Below, one piece after another: positions 16,831 to 27,224 of a DNA stretch of 64,000 bases (position 1 is its first letter; every line of letters starts with the position of its first letter). The position numbers and the translations under genes are program-made. The notes under the pieces were generated by a model. That model ran no database searches. It was not told the DNA's origin and saw only the letters and a list, made by a program, of their open reading frames with translations. Source of the stretch: Polaribacter ponticola (lineage in GTDB: Bacteria > Bacteroidota > Bacteroidia > Flavobacteriales > Flavobacteriaceae). The DNA lies in assembly GCF_026191475.2 (NCBI RefSeq), contig NZ_JAOSLC020000003.1, positions 2,015,001-2,079,000 of the forward strand, written 5' to 3'.

Positions 16831-17369
16831 AAAAATTTAGATAAATTATTCTTCTGGAAATATTTTATAGATTCTTTTATTATACTTAATCCATTTTTTA
16901 TATTTTTTTCTGAAAGAAGCTCTTTAATGGATTTATCTAACTGCTTATCCTCTTTCTTAAGTGTTTCAGAAATTGGTTTTAAGTTTTCTGCCATTTTTAA
17001 TTGAACTTTTGTTTGATTTGAATAATCACCAGTTTTTTTAGTATGTTTTTGGTGATTTTCTATCAATTCTTTAGTACTACTTAACAGAAAACTATTAATT
17101 CTAGCAATATCTTTAGTTCTTTTATTATAAACGGTTAAAATCTTATAAAACTTTTTTCCTTCATCAGAATTTATTTTTATGCTAGATTTTTTAGCAGCTT
17201 TTTTAATATCATATTCAATAATTCCTAAATAAACCTTTATATTAAAGTTAGGTTCTGGTGCTTTTTGTTGCGTAGGTTGAGTAAAATCTCTAATTCGTCT
17301 TCCATTTCTTACTTGCGCTTGTGAAATAGCAGTAAACAAAAGGATGAATATGATACTATTTTTCTTCAT
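16815..17369 (-). CDS. Secreted hypothetical protein
   Basis: 184 residues with a signal peptide (MKKNSIIFILLFTAISQAQV), then a basic, proline-containing stretch (RNGRRIRDFTQPTQQKAPEP) and a mostly helical, lysine-rich domain (VYLGIIEYDIKKAAKK, KFYKILTVYNKRTKDIARIN, ENLKPISETLKKEDKQLDKS). No family is recognised. It starts three bases after the end of gltX on the same strand and could be co-transcribed with it. Confidence 0.7.
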   Translation of the reverse strand: MKKNSIIFILLFTAISQAQVRNGRRIRDFTQPTQQKAPEPNFNIKVYLGIIEYDIKKAAKKSSIKINSDEGKKFYKILTVYNKRTKDIARINSFLLSSTKELIENHQKHTKKTGDYSNQTKVQLKMAENLKPISETLKKEDKQLDKSIKELLSEKNIKNGLSIIKESIKYFQKNNLSKFLNKTL

Positions 17370-17371
17370 TA

Positions 17372-18891
17372 TTATATGTTTTTGATTGCGTTTTCTAACC
17401 TTTTAATAGTTTCTTCTTTACCAATCATAGCAATAATATCAAATAAATGAGGTCCTGCTAATTTACCAACTAAAGATAATCTTAAAGGTTGCATTACTTT
17501 ACTATAACCAATTTCTTTACTAGAAATCCATTCTTTAATTTCTTTTTCTGTATTTTTAGATGAAAAATCTTCAATTTTAGAAACTACTGTTGTTAATTCT
17601 TGCATTAAATCAGAACTTCCTTCTTTCCAACCTTTTTTAACAGATTTTTCATCATATTCTAGTGGTGTTTCAAAAAAGAATGCAGCTAATCCCCAAAAAT
17701 CATCAACAAAAACAGCTCTTTCTTTTACAAAAGATACTATTTTTTGAACTTCTTTATTTGTTTTTTGAATTCCTTTTTTTCTAAAATAGGTTTAAATAAT
17801 TCTGCCAATTCTGCATCATCTTTGGTTTGCATGTATTGTTGCTGAAACCATTTAGTTTTATCAAGATTAAATTTAGCACCTGCTTTATTAACACGTTCAA
17901 AATTAAATTTTTGTGTTAATTCTTCTATAGAAAAAATTTCTTGTTCTGTTCCAGGATTCCATCCTAAAAAGGCTAGCATATTTATAAAGGCATCAGCAAA
18001 ATAACCATCTTCTTTATAACCTCTAGAAATATCTCCTGTTTCTTCATTAGTATATTCTAAAGGAAATACAGGAAAACCTAATTTATCTCCATCTCTTTTA
18101 CTTAATTTTCCTTTACCAACTGGTTTTAAAATTAATGGTAAATGTGCAAATTTTGGAACTTCCCAATCAAAAGCTTGATATAATAAAACGTGTAATGGCA
18201 TAGAAGGTAGCCATTCTTCACCACGAATTACGTGAGTAATTTCCATTAAATGATCATCAACAATATTTGCTAAATGATAAGTTGGCATACCATCTGACTT
18301 AAATAAAACTTTATCATCTAATGTATTTGTTTTAATAGTAATCCTTCCTCTAATTTCGTCTTGCATATACAAAATTTCGCCTTGTGGATTTTTAAAACGA
18401 ATTACATATTTATCACCAGCATTAATTTTTTGTTGTACTTCTTCTTCAGATAAAACTAAAGAATTTATTAATTTCCCTTCTTCTCTATTTTGCCAATTAT
18501 AGGTAAATATTTTTCCTTTAGAAGCATTAAAATCTCTTTGTGCTGTTAATTCTTCTGGAGTATCAAAAGCATAATAAGCAGCACCTTTTTCAACTAAAAT
18601 TGCTGCATATTTTTTATAGATTTCTTTTCGTTCAGATTGTTTGTAAGGGCCAAATTTTTCATTGGTATTTGGACCTTCATCAAAAGGAATATTACACCAT
18701 TTTAGTGCATCTATAATATATTGTTCTGCATTTGCTACATAACGTGTTTGGTCTGTGTCTTCTATTCTTAAAATAAAAGTACCATTATGTTTTTTAGCAA
18801 ATAAATAATTGTATAAAGCTGTTCTTACACCTCCAATATGTAAAGGTCCTGTAGGACTAGGTGCAAAACGAACACGAACATTAGATTCCAT
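17372..18891 (-). CDS. gltX: Glutamate-tRNA ligase, reading frame split by a one-base deletion
   Basis: GltX charges tRNA-Glu with glutamate. The start at 18891 ([20 protein letters not shown]) is chosen over 18915 because it matches the family. The class I signatures are present: the HIGH-type motif in [21 protein letters not shown], and [11 protein letters not shown]. At 17774-17780 a run of seven T (A on the coding strand) throws the frame: one part stops at 17737, while the anticodon-binding domain continues in the next frame ([18 protein letters not shown], then [20 protein letters not shown]) to 17372. Adding one A gives about 506 residues. As this is normally essential and single-copy, I take it as a sequence error. 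Confidence 0.92.
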
Positions 18892-18954
18892 TTTTTTAAA
18901 TTTTTGAGGTTGCAAAGATAGTTTTTAAAAAAGATAATAGAAATTAGTAGAACG

Positions 18955-18985
18955 AAAAAAAGACCTCTTATAAAGTAGTCTTTTG
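18955..18985 (-). terminator. Weak terminator hairpin after the 19013 gene
   Basis: On the minus strand AAAAGAC and GTCTTTT pair around an imperfect inner stem, followed by TTT. It lies between the 19013-19852 gene and gltX. Confidence 0.45.
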
Positions 18986-19012
18986 TTTTATTATTTTAAT
19001 AATAATTTAGCT

Positions 19013-19852
19013 TTAAAACTTATGATACACTCCAAAAGTAAATGCTCCTTGTTTGGCTACATTATTTCCAAAAAAAGCACCACCTAAACCTGCGTTTACA
19101 CCAAATTTAGAATTTATTTCATAAATACCCTTAAATCCAAAACCGCCATATTCTTGGTCATTTACATACAAACCAGTTGTTAAGTTAGCGTTCGTTAATA
19201 TTATATCTCCATTTTCTAAAGATTTAGTAATGTCTAGAAAACCAATTAACCAAAACTTTTCACCTAATTTTTTACCATATTCACCACCAATTTTAAAGTT
19301 AGAACTATAATTGTTTGTTCTAATATTTGCACCTATAAAAGTTTGTAGATAAGATTTTCCAAAGCTTTTACCTGCTAAAAAAAGAGGTGTAAAAGACCAA
19401 GCATCATAACCAGTTCTTATTCCTGATGCTTCATTATAAGTACTTGTATTTGCTTCTACAGAAAATTGCCCAGAAAGAATCCAATCTTTTTTATAAAAAT
19501 TATGTTTTAAACCAATTTCTATATTTCCAAAAGCCGATTTTGATGCTTCTGTTGTTTTAAATACTTGCGAAAGGTTAGGGTTTACAAAATCTCCTGTTTT
19601 TATTAACTTAAATGGCAAATTAACGAGTAAAGAAGTATTATTTGTAATACCATATTCACCATAAAACTGAATTGTATTATCAGTTGTTTCTCTTTCTGTA
19701 TTGTATTCCGGATCTCCGAATAAAGTATCGTAATTAGGTATTGTAGTTAAAGAAAGTTGTGTGTAGAATTTACCTTTTTCTTGTGTCCAAGGGCTTTGTG
19801 AAAATGCAGATAAGCTAATAAATAAGATTATAATTTTAATACTATTTTTCAT
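19013..19852 (-). CDS. Putative outer membrane beta-barrel protein
   Basis: 279 residues with a signal peptide (MKNSIKIIILFISLSAFSQS) and a mature part starting PWTQEKGKFYTQLSLT. Alternating hydrophobic strands with aromatic ends (TIQFYGEYGITNNTSLLVNL, GNIEIGLKHNFYKKDWILSG, KLGEKFWLIGFLDITKSL) and a terminal FTFGVYHKF ending in Phe are typical of outer membrane barrels. The cargo or role is not evident. It is divergent from the DUF4175 gene. Confidence 0.72.
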   Translation of the reverse strand: MKNSIKIIILFISLSAFSQSPWTQEKGKFYTQLSLTTIPNYDTLFGDPEYNTERETTDNTIQFYGEYGITNNTSLLVNLPFKLIKTGDFVNPNLSQVFKTTEASKSAFGNIEIGLKHNFYKKDWILSGQFSVEANTSTYNEASGIRTGYDAWSFTPLFLAGKSFGKSYLQTFIGANIRTNNYSSNFKIGGEYGKKLGEKFWLIGFLDITKSLENGDIILTNANLTTGLYVNDQEYGGFGFKGIYEINSKFGVNAGLGGAFFGNNVAKQGAFTFGVYHKF

Positions 19853-19964
19853 TTGTTGATTTTTTATAGCTCTTTAGTTGCATATAATTTACAATACTTA
19901 CAAATCGTTTTAACAATTATTTGATTGCAAATCAATGTAAAAACGGTATTTTTATAAGTTGATT

Positions 19965-22900
19965 ATGGAAGGATACAAAAATATTGAAGATAAATTACAT
20001 CAATTTACTAATAAATATTATACAAATGAATTGATAAAAGGAAGTATTTTATTTCTTTCTTTAGGATGTTTGTATTTATTTTTTACCCTTTTTTTAGAAT
20101 ACTTTTTTTGGTTAAAACCTACTGCTAGAACTTTTTTGTTTTGGTTATTTATTGTTGTAGAATTTTTTTATTGATTAAGTTTATTCTGATACCTATTTCT
20201 AAATTAATTGGGTTTAGAAAAGGAATTTCTTTACAACAATCATCAAAAATTATTGGTAGCCATTTTCCTGAAGTTCAAGATAAATTATTGAATATTTTAC
20301 AGTTAAAAGAAAATGTAAATAATTCTGATTTAATCTTGGCAAGTATCAATCAAAAATCTGAAGAGTTAGCGCCAATTCCATTTTTAAAAGCCGTAGATTT
20401 TAAACAAAATAAAAAGTATTTAAAATATGCTATTATTCCTGTTTTAATTTTACTAACTACTTTATTTACAGGTAATAATAATATTTTAACAGATAGTTTA
20501 GAACGTGTTGTTAATCATAGAACTGCATATAATCCGCCTGCATTATTTTCTTTTTCTCTTTTAAATACTAATTTAAATGTTGTACAAGGAAAATCAATTT
20601 CTATTTTGGTTAAGACTCAAGGAAAAGTTTTACCAAACGAAGCGTTAATCCACTTTGAAAATCAACAATATTATATACAAAATAAAGGAAAAGGTACTTT
20701 TTCTTATACTTTTTTAGATGTGCAAAAACCTGTTAACTTTTATATAGAAGCAAATGGAGTTCAGTCTAAAGATTATCAAATTAATGTAACCGAAACACCA
20801 ACTATTAATACAATTTATTTAAAATTAAAGTATCCGTATTATGTTGGTAAAAAAAATGAAACCATACAAAATTCTGGTAATTTAACAGTTCCTGAAGGCA
20901 CAAAAATTACATGGCAGGTAACTACATTAAATACAGATTCTGTTGCTTTTATCAGCAATAAAAATAGAGTTAATTTTAATGGTTTAACAAATAATAATTT
21001 TGAATTTACTAAACGAATTAAAAATGCATTTAGTTATCAAATATCATCTTCCAATAAAAATTTAAAGGATTATGAAAATTTACAATTTTCTGTAGATGTT
21101 GTAAAAGACGAATTGCCTTTAATTTCTGTGAATTCAAATATTGATTCTATTTCTCGTGGAACAGCAGAATTTGCGGGTCAGATTTCTGATGATTATGGTA
21201 TTAACAAATTACAGTTAGTTTACTATAACGTAAATACACCAGAACTAACCAATATTTATAACTTAAAGATTAGTAAAGAAAACATTCAAACTTTTTTTAT
21301 CAGTTTCCAGAAGGTTTAAAGCTTACTAAAGGTACAAATTATGAAATGTATTTTAAAGTTTTTGATAATGATGCTGTAAACGGAAATAAATCTGCAAAAA
21401 GTAAAGTTTTTAATTATAGACAAAAAACAGAAGATGAAGTAGAAGAGGAGTTGTTGCAAGAACAAAGAAATACAATTAATGATTTAGAAAATTCTATTCA
21501 AAAGCAAAAAAAGCAACAAGATCAGTTAGAAACGATACAGCAAGATTTACAAAATAAAAAGAGTATTAATTGGAATGATAAAAAGAAAGTAGAAAGTTTT
21601 ATTAAACGTCAAGAGCAATATAAAAAAATGATGCAACGTCAAACAGATAAGTTGCAGGAGAATTTAGATGAGAAGAAGGAAGAGAATGAAAATCTTCAAG
21701 AAAAAAAGAAGACTTAAAAGAACGTATTAAAGAATTAAAAAAATTAGAAAAACAACAAAAGCTATTGGATGAAATTCAGAAAATGGCCGATAAATTAAAT
21801 AAGGAAGATTTAGTTAAAAAAGCTAAAGAATTAGCACAACAAAATAAACAACAACAACGTAGTTTAGAAAAAACATTGGAATTGGTTAAGCGTTTTTATG
21901 TTGAACAAAAGACAATGCAAATTGCTAATAAAATAGATGAGTTGGCTAAAAAACAAGAAGCTTTAGAAAAGAACCCAGAAGCTAATATAGAAGCTCAAAA
22001 AGAAATTAAGAAAGAATTTAATGCTATTAAAAAAGAACTTGAAGAACTTAACAAAGATAACGAGAAGTTAAAAGATCCAATGGAATTGCCAGATGTTGAG
22101 GATGAAAAAGAAGATGTAGATAATGAGCTTAACAAATCTGAAGAAAATTTAAAAAATAATAATAAAAAAGAAGCTAAAAAAGCCAGAAGCAATCATCGAA
22201 AAAAATGAAAGAGATGAGTGCTAAAATGCAAAAAGCAATGCTAGAAATGGAAGGAGAATCTATGGAAGAAAACATGGATGATTTACGTAAGATTCTAGAA
22301 AACTTAGTAATCTTTTCTTTTCAACAAGAAGAACTCATGAACAAGTTTAGTGAAACTTCTACTAAGCATCCAGATTTTGGAAAAGATCTAAAAAAACAAA
22401 ATGAAATAAGAACTTATTTTGAACATATAGACGATAGTTTGTATGTGCTTTCTATGCGTGTTCCAAAAATTTCTAATAAAATTCAAGATGATTTATCTAC
22501 TGCACATTATAATTTAGATCTTTCTCTCGATAATTTTTCTGAGAATATGTTTCCTCAAGGAATCTCTAATCAGCGTTATGTAATGACTGCTACAAATAGT
22601 TTAGCAGATTATCTAAGTAACATTTTAAATAACATGAAAGAAAACATGTCTATGAAAATGGGGAAAGGAAAAAAAGGAAAAGGCCAAGGTTTTAGTTTAC
22701 CAGATTTGATTAAAAAGCAGGGTGATTTGTCTAAGAAAATGAAGGAAGGTATGAAGAAGGGTAATAAAAAAGGTCAAGGAAAAGAAGGTAAAAAACCCGG
22801 AGAAAACGGTAAACCTGGAGAGATAGGAAAGAATGGTAAGAGTGGAGAAGGAGGAGAGTCTGGTAAAAACGGTAAAAATAAGGGAAAAGGAAAAGGAAAA

Positions 22901-23341
22901 GGCAATGGAGATTTAGATGGCGAATTATATGAAATTTTTAAACAACAATCTTTGTTAAGACAAGAACTTCAAAACGCTATAAATGATAATCCTTCTGGTA
23001 AACCTGGTGGAAATGCAGCTGCCAAAAAAGCCTTAAAAACGATGGAACAGTTAGAAAATGACATATTAAACAAAGGTTTTAATAATGCTACTTTTCATAA
23101 AATGCAGCATCTAAATTACGAATTACTAAAGTTAGACAAAGCTACTTTAGAACAAGGTAAAGACAAGAAACGTAAATCGACAGTAAATAGAAATCAATTT
23201 GAAAAGAATAGAATTAAAGCCTTACAATTTAAAAAGCAGTTCTATAATCAAACAGAAATATTAAATAGACAATCGTTACCTTTGCAGCTTAATTATAAAA
23301 AGAAAGTTAGAGTTTATTTCTCTGACTCTATAAAAAAGTAA
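19965..23341 (+). pseudogene. DUF4175 family membrane coiled-coil protein, frame broken four times
   Basis: One long protein of about 1,125 residues is split into five reading frames. Parts in order: an N-terminal helical region with two membrane helices; a third helix (YLKYAIIPVLILLTTLFTG); a large periplasmic beta-rich region with repeated domains; a long charged coiled coil (EEELLQEQRNTINDLENSIQ onward); and a C-terminal segment rich in Gly and Lys (about 22,670-22,910). Each break sits at an A/T run: 20163-20169, 21292-21298, 21701-21707 (all seven) and 22176-22181 (six), and one added base repairs each. The ATG at 19965 is preferred to the TTG at 19959. DUF4175 next to ybeY and mnmG is a common flavobacterial order. 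Function is unknown. Confidence 0.85.
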
Positions 23342-23342
23342 A

Positions 23343-23756
23343 ATGATTGCATTTAATTATGAGAATTCTTTCATATTAAAAGATGAGAAATCTCTAGAAG
23401 TTTGGATAGAAAATATTGCTTTAGAAGAAGAATTCGAAGTTGGTGAAATTAATTATATTTTTTGTGATGATGCTTATCTTCATAAATTAAATGTAGAGTT
23501 TTTAAAACACGATACACTTACAGATATTATTAGTTTTGATAATTCTTTAGGCAAATTAATTAATGGTGATATTTTTATTTCTACAGAAAGAGTAGCCGAT
23601 AATGCTAAAGATTTTAATGTTTCTTTTGATGATGAATTACATCGTGTTATGATTCACGGTGTTTTACATTATATGGGGTATAAAGATAAATCTAAAGAAG
23701 AAAAAACAGCAATGAGAAACGCAGAAAATGCTGCTTTGTTGCAATTAAATAATTGA
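23343..23756 (+). CDS. ybeY: Endoribonuclease YbeY (rRNA maturation)
   Basis: 137 residues. YbeY is a metal-dependent RNase needed for 16S rRNA 3' end maturation and ribosome quality control. The segments LNVEFLKHDTLTDIISFDN and GDIFISTERV are typical, and the zinc site is HRVMIHGVLHYMGYKDKS. The usual final His of HGxLHLxGYDH is replaced here (YKDK), as is common in Bacteroidota members. It starts one base after the DUF4175 stop and precedes mnmG. Confidence 0.92.
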   Translation: MIAFNYENSFILKDEKSLEVWIENIALEEEFEVGEINYIFCDDAYLHKLNVEFLKHDTLTDIISFDNSLGKLINGDIFISTERVADNAKDFNVSFDDELHRVMIHGVLHYMGYKDKSKEEKTAMRNAENAALLQLNN

Positions 23757-23777
23757 TAATCAATTAAATAAAAAATA

Positions 23778-23793
23778 AGTTTCACGTGAAACT
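23778..23793. promoter_or_regulatory. parS-like site upstream of mnmG
   Basis: AGTTTCACGTGAAACT is a perfect 16-base palindrome that matches the ParB-binding consensus TGTTTCACGTGAAACA at all but the two outermost bases. It lies 8 bases before the mnmG start. Confidence 0.7.
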
Positions 23794-23801
23794 ATAAGAT
23801 A

Positions 23802-25679
23802 ATGAGTTTATTTTCAACAACATACGATGTAATAGTAGTAGGAGGAGGTCATGCAGGAAGTGAGGCTGCTGCTGCTGCTGCAAACATGGGTGCGCATACA
23901 CTATTAATTACAATGAATTTGCAGAATATTGCGCAAATGAGTTGTAATCCTGCAATGGGAGGAATTGCAAAAGGACAAATTGTAAGAGAGATTGATGCTT
24001 TAGGGGGTTATAGCGGAATTGTAACTGATAAAACAGCAATACAATTTAAGATGCTTAACAAATCTAAAGGACCTGCAATGTGGAGTCCTAGAGCACAATC
24101 TGATAGAATGCAGTTTGCAGAATGTTGGAGAACAATGTTAGAGCAAACAGATAATTTAGATTTTTATCAAGATTCTGTAAATGGATTATTGTTTGATGGT
24201 GATAAAATTATTGGAGTTAAAACTGCTTTAGGTTTAAATGTAAAAGCAAAAACTGTTGTTATAACTGCAGGTACTTTTTTAAACGGATTAATTCATATTG
24301 GTGATAAAAGTTTTGGTGGTGGTAGAGCAGGAGAAGGGGCTTCTACTGGTATTACCGAAGACTTAGTAAAAAAAGGTTTTGAAGCTGGTAGAATGAAAAC
24401 AGGAACACCACCAAGAGTTGATGGTAGGTCTTTAGATTATTCTAAAATGTTAGAGCAACCTGGTGATGAAAATACAGAGAAGTTTTCTTATTTACCAACT
24501 ACAAGCGCTTTAGAAAATCAGCGTTCTTGTTGGTTAACATATACCAATCCAAAAGTGCATGATTTATTACGAGAAGGTTTTGATAGATCGCCAATGTTTA
24601 ATGGTAGAATTAAATCTTCAGGACCTAGATATTGTCCTTCTGTTGAAGATAAAATAGATCGTTTTGCAACAAAAGAAAGACATCAAATTTTTGTAGAACC
24701 AGAAGGTTGGACTACTGTAGAAATGTATGTAAATGGTTTTTCTACTTCTCTTCCAGAAGATATTCAAGACAAAGCAATTCGTGCAATTGAAGGTTTTGAG
24801 AATGTTAAGTTTTTAAGATATGGTTATGCTATTGAATATGATTTCTTTCAGCCAACACAATTAACTCATTCTTTAGAAACTAAGTTAATAGATGGTTTGT
24901 TTTTTGCAGGTCAAATTAATGGTACTACAGGTTATGAAGAAGCAGCTGCACAAGGTTTAATGGCAGGTGTAAATGCGGCTTTAAAAGTACAAGGTAAAGA
25001 ACCTTTTATACTAAAAAGGAATGAAGCTTATATTGGTGTTTTAGTAGACGATTTAATTACAAAAGGTACAGAAGAACCTTATAGAATGTTTACATCTAGA
25101 GCAGAATATAGAACTTTATTAAGACAAGATAATGCAGATTTAAGATTAACTCCTTTAGCTTTTAAATTAGGTTTAGCTTCTAAAGAAAGAATGGATAGAG
25201 TTTTAGAAAAGCAACGTAAAACAGATTTGTTAATAGATTTTTTAAATAAAACCAGTGTAAAGCAAGCTGAAATAAATCCTATTTTAGAAGCTAATAATTT
25301 AGCTTTAATTAACCAATCTATGAAGTTGTTTAAAATTGCTGCAAGACCGCAATTAAGTTTAAATGATTTTAAAAGTGTTGTAAAACTTAGTGATTTCTTA
25401 TTAGAAAATAATATTGATAAAGAAGTTATTGAGCAAGCAGAAATTCATTTAAAATACTCTGGTTACATTAACAAAGAAAAGAACAATGCAGATAAATTAA
25501 ATAGGTTAGAGAACGTTATGATTCCTTCTACTTTTAATTATCAAAAAGTTCAATCTTTATCTTTTGAAGCAAGAGAAAAGTTAACTAAAATTCAGCCTAC
25601 ATCAATTTCACAAGCTAGTAGAATTAGTGGAGTTTCACCTAGTGATATTTCTGTATTGTTAGTTTATATGGGTAGATAA
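23802..25679 (+). CDS. mnmG: tRNA uridine-5-carboxymethylaminomethyl modification enzyme MnmG (GidA)
   Basis: 625 residues, full length. With MnmE it adds the carboxymethylaminomethyl group to U34 of certain tRNAs using FAD. The FAD-binding VGGGHAGSEAAAAAANMG is at residues 12-30, followed by SCNPAMGGIAKGQIVREIDALGG, RAQSDR, the KTGTPPRVDG loop and the C-terminal ISQASRISGVSPSDISVLLV. The gene is bracketed by two parS-like sites. A ybeY-mnmG neighbourhood close to parS sites is often seen near replication origins. Confidence 0.97.
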   Translation: MSLFSTTYDVIVVGGGHAGSEAAAAAANMGAHTLLITMNLQNIAQMSCNPAMGGIAKGQIVREIDALGGYSGIVTDKTAIQFKMLNKSKGPAMWSPRAQSDRMQFAECWRTMLEQTDNLDFYQDSVNGLLFDGDKIIGVKTALGLNVKAKTVVITAGTFLNGLIHIGDKSFGGGRAGEGASTGITEDLVKKGFEAGRMKTGTPPRVDGRSLDYSKMLEQPGDENTEKFSYLPTTSALENQRSCWLTYTNPKVHDLLREGFDRSPMFNGRIKSSGPRYCPSVEDKIDRFATKERHQIFVEPEGWTTVEMYVNGFSTSLPEDIQDKAIRAIEGFENVKFLRYGYAIEYDFFQPTQLTHSLETKLIDGLFFAGQINGTTGYEEAAAQGLMAGVNAALKVQGKEPFILKRNEAYIGVLVDDLITKGTEEPYRMFTSRAEYRTLLRQDNADLRLTPLAFKLGLASKERMDRVLEKQRKTDLLIDFLNKTSVKQAEINPILEANNLALINQSMKLFKIAARPQLSLNDFKSVVKLSDFLLENNIDKEVIEQAEIHLKYSGYINKEKNNADKLNRLENVMIPSTFNYQKVQSLSFEAREKLTKIQPTSISQASRISGVSPSDISVLLVYMGR

Positions 25680-25698
25680 TTTTAAATATTTGTTAAGA

Positions 25699-25714
25699 TG
25701 TTCCTCGTGGAACA
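25699..25714. promoter_or_regulatory. parS-like site downstream of mnmG
   Basis: TGTTCCTCGTGGAACA differs by one base from the perfect parS variant TGTTCCACGTGGAACA. It lies 20 bases past the mnmG stop. Confidence 0.65.
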
Positions 25715-25747
25715 AATTAAAATTTATATTAAAAAACATAGAATATT

Positions 25748-25771
25748 AAATTCCTGCTTAGGCAGGAATTT
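25748..25771. repeat. Hairpin repeat, ATTCCTGC type
   Basis: AAATTCCTGC and GCAGGAATTT form a perfect 10-base stem with a 4-base loop. This short GC-rich hairpin type is common in intergenic flavobacterial DNA and may also terminate mnmG transcription. Confidence 0.65.
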
Positions 25772-25791
25772 CAATTTTAAGATTATAATAA

Positions 25792-26670
25792 ATGACAAAA
25801 GAAAAAGACTTTTATCAAAATTTACAACCTTTTTTAAATTGTAAAGATCATACAGTTTCTAACGAAGTTTATCAAGTTACGATAAACAAAGAATATGATA
25901 TGTTGGTTACAAAACCAGTTCCTAAAAACTTAGGAGACTATTATAAAAGTGAAGATTATATTTCTCATACAGATTCTAAAAAATCAATTTTAGATAAAGT
26001 ATATCAAGCAGTAAAAAACATCACTTTAAAAAGAAAGTTAAAACTGATTGATACCTCTCTTTTTAATCAAAATAGTAGTTCTATACCTGAAAAAAATATT
26101 TTAGATGTTGGAGCGGGAACAGGAGATTTTTTAAAAGTTTGTAAAGATAATTCTTGGAATGTTTATGGTGTAGAGCCAGATTTAGGCGCTAGAAATATTG
26201 CATCTAAAAAAGGAATTATACTACTAGAAGATTTGTCTAAAATTAAAAACAAACAGTTTGATATAATTACACTTTGGCATGTTTTAGAACATGTAGAAAA
26301 TCTTGAAGAATATATTTCTACTTTAAAAAGTTTACTTACCAAAGACGGAAAATTAATTATTGCGGTTCCTAATTACAAGAGTTACGACGCAAAGTATTAC
26401 AAAGAGTTTTGGGCAGCTTTTGATGTGCCAAGACATTTATGGCATTTTTCTCAAACATCAATTTCTAAATTATTTTCTAAAGAGGATATGATGGTAGAAA
26501 AAACACTACCAATGAAATTCGATTCTTATTATGTTTCTCTTTTAAGTGAAAAATATAAGTCTGGTAAAATGAATCCAATAAAATCTTTTTATAGAGGTTT
26601 TATATCTAATATGAAAGCAAGAAGCTCATCTGAGTATTCTTCTTTAATTTATGTGCTTAAAAAGCTGTAA
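25792..26670 (+). CDS. Class I SAM-dependent methyltransferase
   Basis: 292 residues. The SAM-binding motif I is NILDVGAGTGDFLKVC at about residues 102-117, motif II includes VYGVEPD, and LWHVLEHVENLEEYISTLK is the post-II region typical of Methyltransf_23-type enzymes. The C-terminal PRHLWHFSQTSISKLF is seen in glycan-associated and ubiquinone-like groups. The substrate is not identifiable. It is bounded by a hairpin on each side and converges on a DoxX gene. Confidence 0.85.
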   Translation: MTKEKDFYQNLQPFLNCKDHTVSNEVYQVTINKEYDMLVTKPVPKNLGDYYKSEDYISHTDSKKSILDKVYQAVKNITLKRKLKLIDTSLFNQNSSSIPEKNILDVGAGTGDFLKVCKDNSWNVYGVEPDLGARNIASKKGIILLEDLSKIKNKQFDIITLWHVLEHVENLEEYISTLKSLLTKDGKLIIAVPNYKSYDAKYYKEFWAAFDVPRHLWHFSQTSISKLFSKEDMMVEKTLPMKFDSYYVSLLSEKYKSGKMNPIKSFYRGFISNMKARSSSEYSSLIYVLKKL

Positions 26671-26737
26671 AACCAATTTTAATAGCAATAGCATCAAATG
26701 TAAAGTATAATCTATAGAAACACTTTACCAAAAAAAG

Positions 26738-26774
26738 AAAAGCCCTTAAAACGCAAGTTTAAAGGGCTTTTTTT
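26738..26774. terminator. Bidirectional terminator
   Basis: AAAAGCCCTTAAAAC pairs with GTTTAAAGGGCTTTT and is followed by a run of seven T. It separates the convergent methyltransferase and DoxX genes. Confidence 0.8.
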
Positions 26775-26814
26775 AATAAATAAAACTTATTAGGAGATTC
26801 TGTTATAATCAATT

Positions 26815-27213
26815 TTAACTATTTAATAAATATACACCTAAAACTGTAATGATAAAATAGACTGCTAAAGACATCGCTCCTGCATAATCTTTTGCAAGAC
26901 GTTGCCCAATTAACAAGAAAATTAAAGTAATCGCAGAAAGCTCTATTCCTAATGAAGCAATTTCTTTTGCTTCTGAAGTGTATAATTGAAAAACGCCAAC
27001 GCACATAAAAAAACCAGCAACAATTTCTAAAATTAAAATGATGCCTAATAAAAGAGGTACTGAGTTTTTTAATGGAGAGTTTTTAAAATGATCAGCTATA
27101 AAAGCAACGTTGCCTTTCCAATCTATAAGTTTGTCTATTCCAGATTGTATAAAAGTGACTATTAAAAAAAGTAATATTAATACTTCTGCTGGGTAATTTG
27201 ATAAAAAATTCAT
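26815..27213 (-). CDS. DoxX-like integral membrane protein
   Basis: 132 residues with four hydrophobic helices (VLILLFLIVTFIQSGIDKLI, SVPLLLGIILILEIVAGFFM, LGIELSAITLIFLLIGQRLA, LAVYFIITVLGVYLL). This is the DoxX/TQO small-subunit-like layout, a four-helix membrane family linked to redox or stress in other bacteria. The role here is open. It lies at the end of a minus-strand run with a small coiled-coil protein, a VOC protein and a DUF1801 protein. Confidence 0.75.
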   Translation of the reverse strand: MNFLSNYPAEVLILLFLIVTFIQSGIDKLIDWKGNVAFIADHFKNSPLKNSVPLLLGIILILEIVAGFFMCVGVFQLYTSEAKEIASLGIELSAITLIFLLIGQRLAKDYAGAMSLAVYFIITVLGVYLLNS

Positions 27214-27224
27214 GTGCTTGGTTT

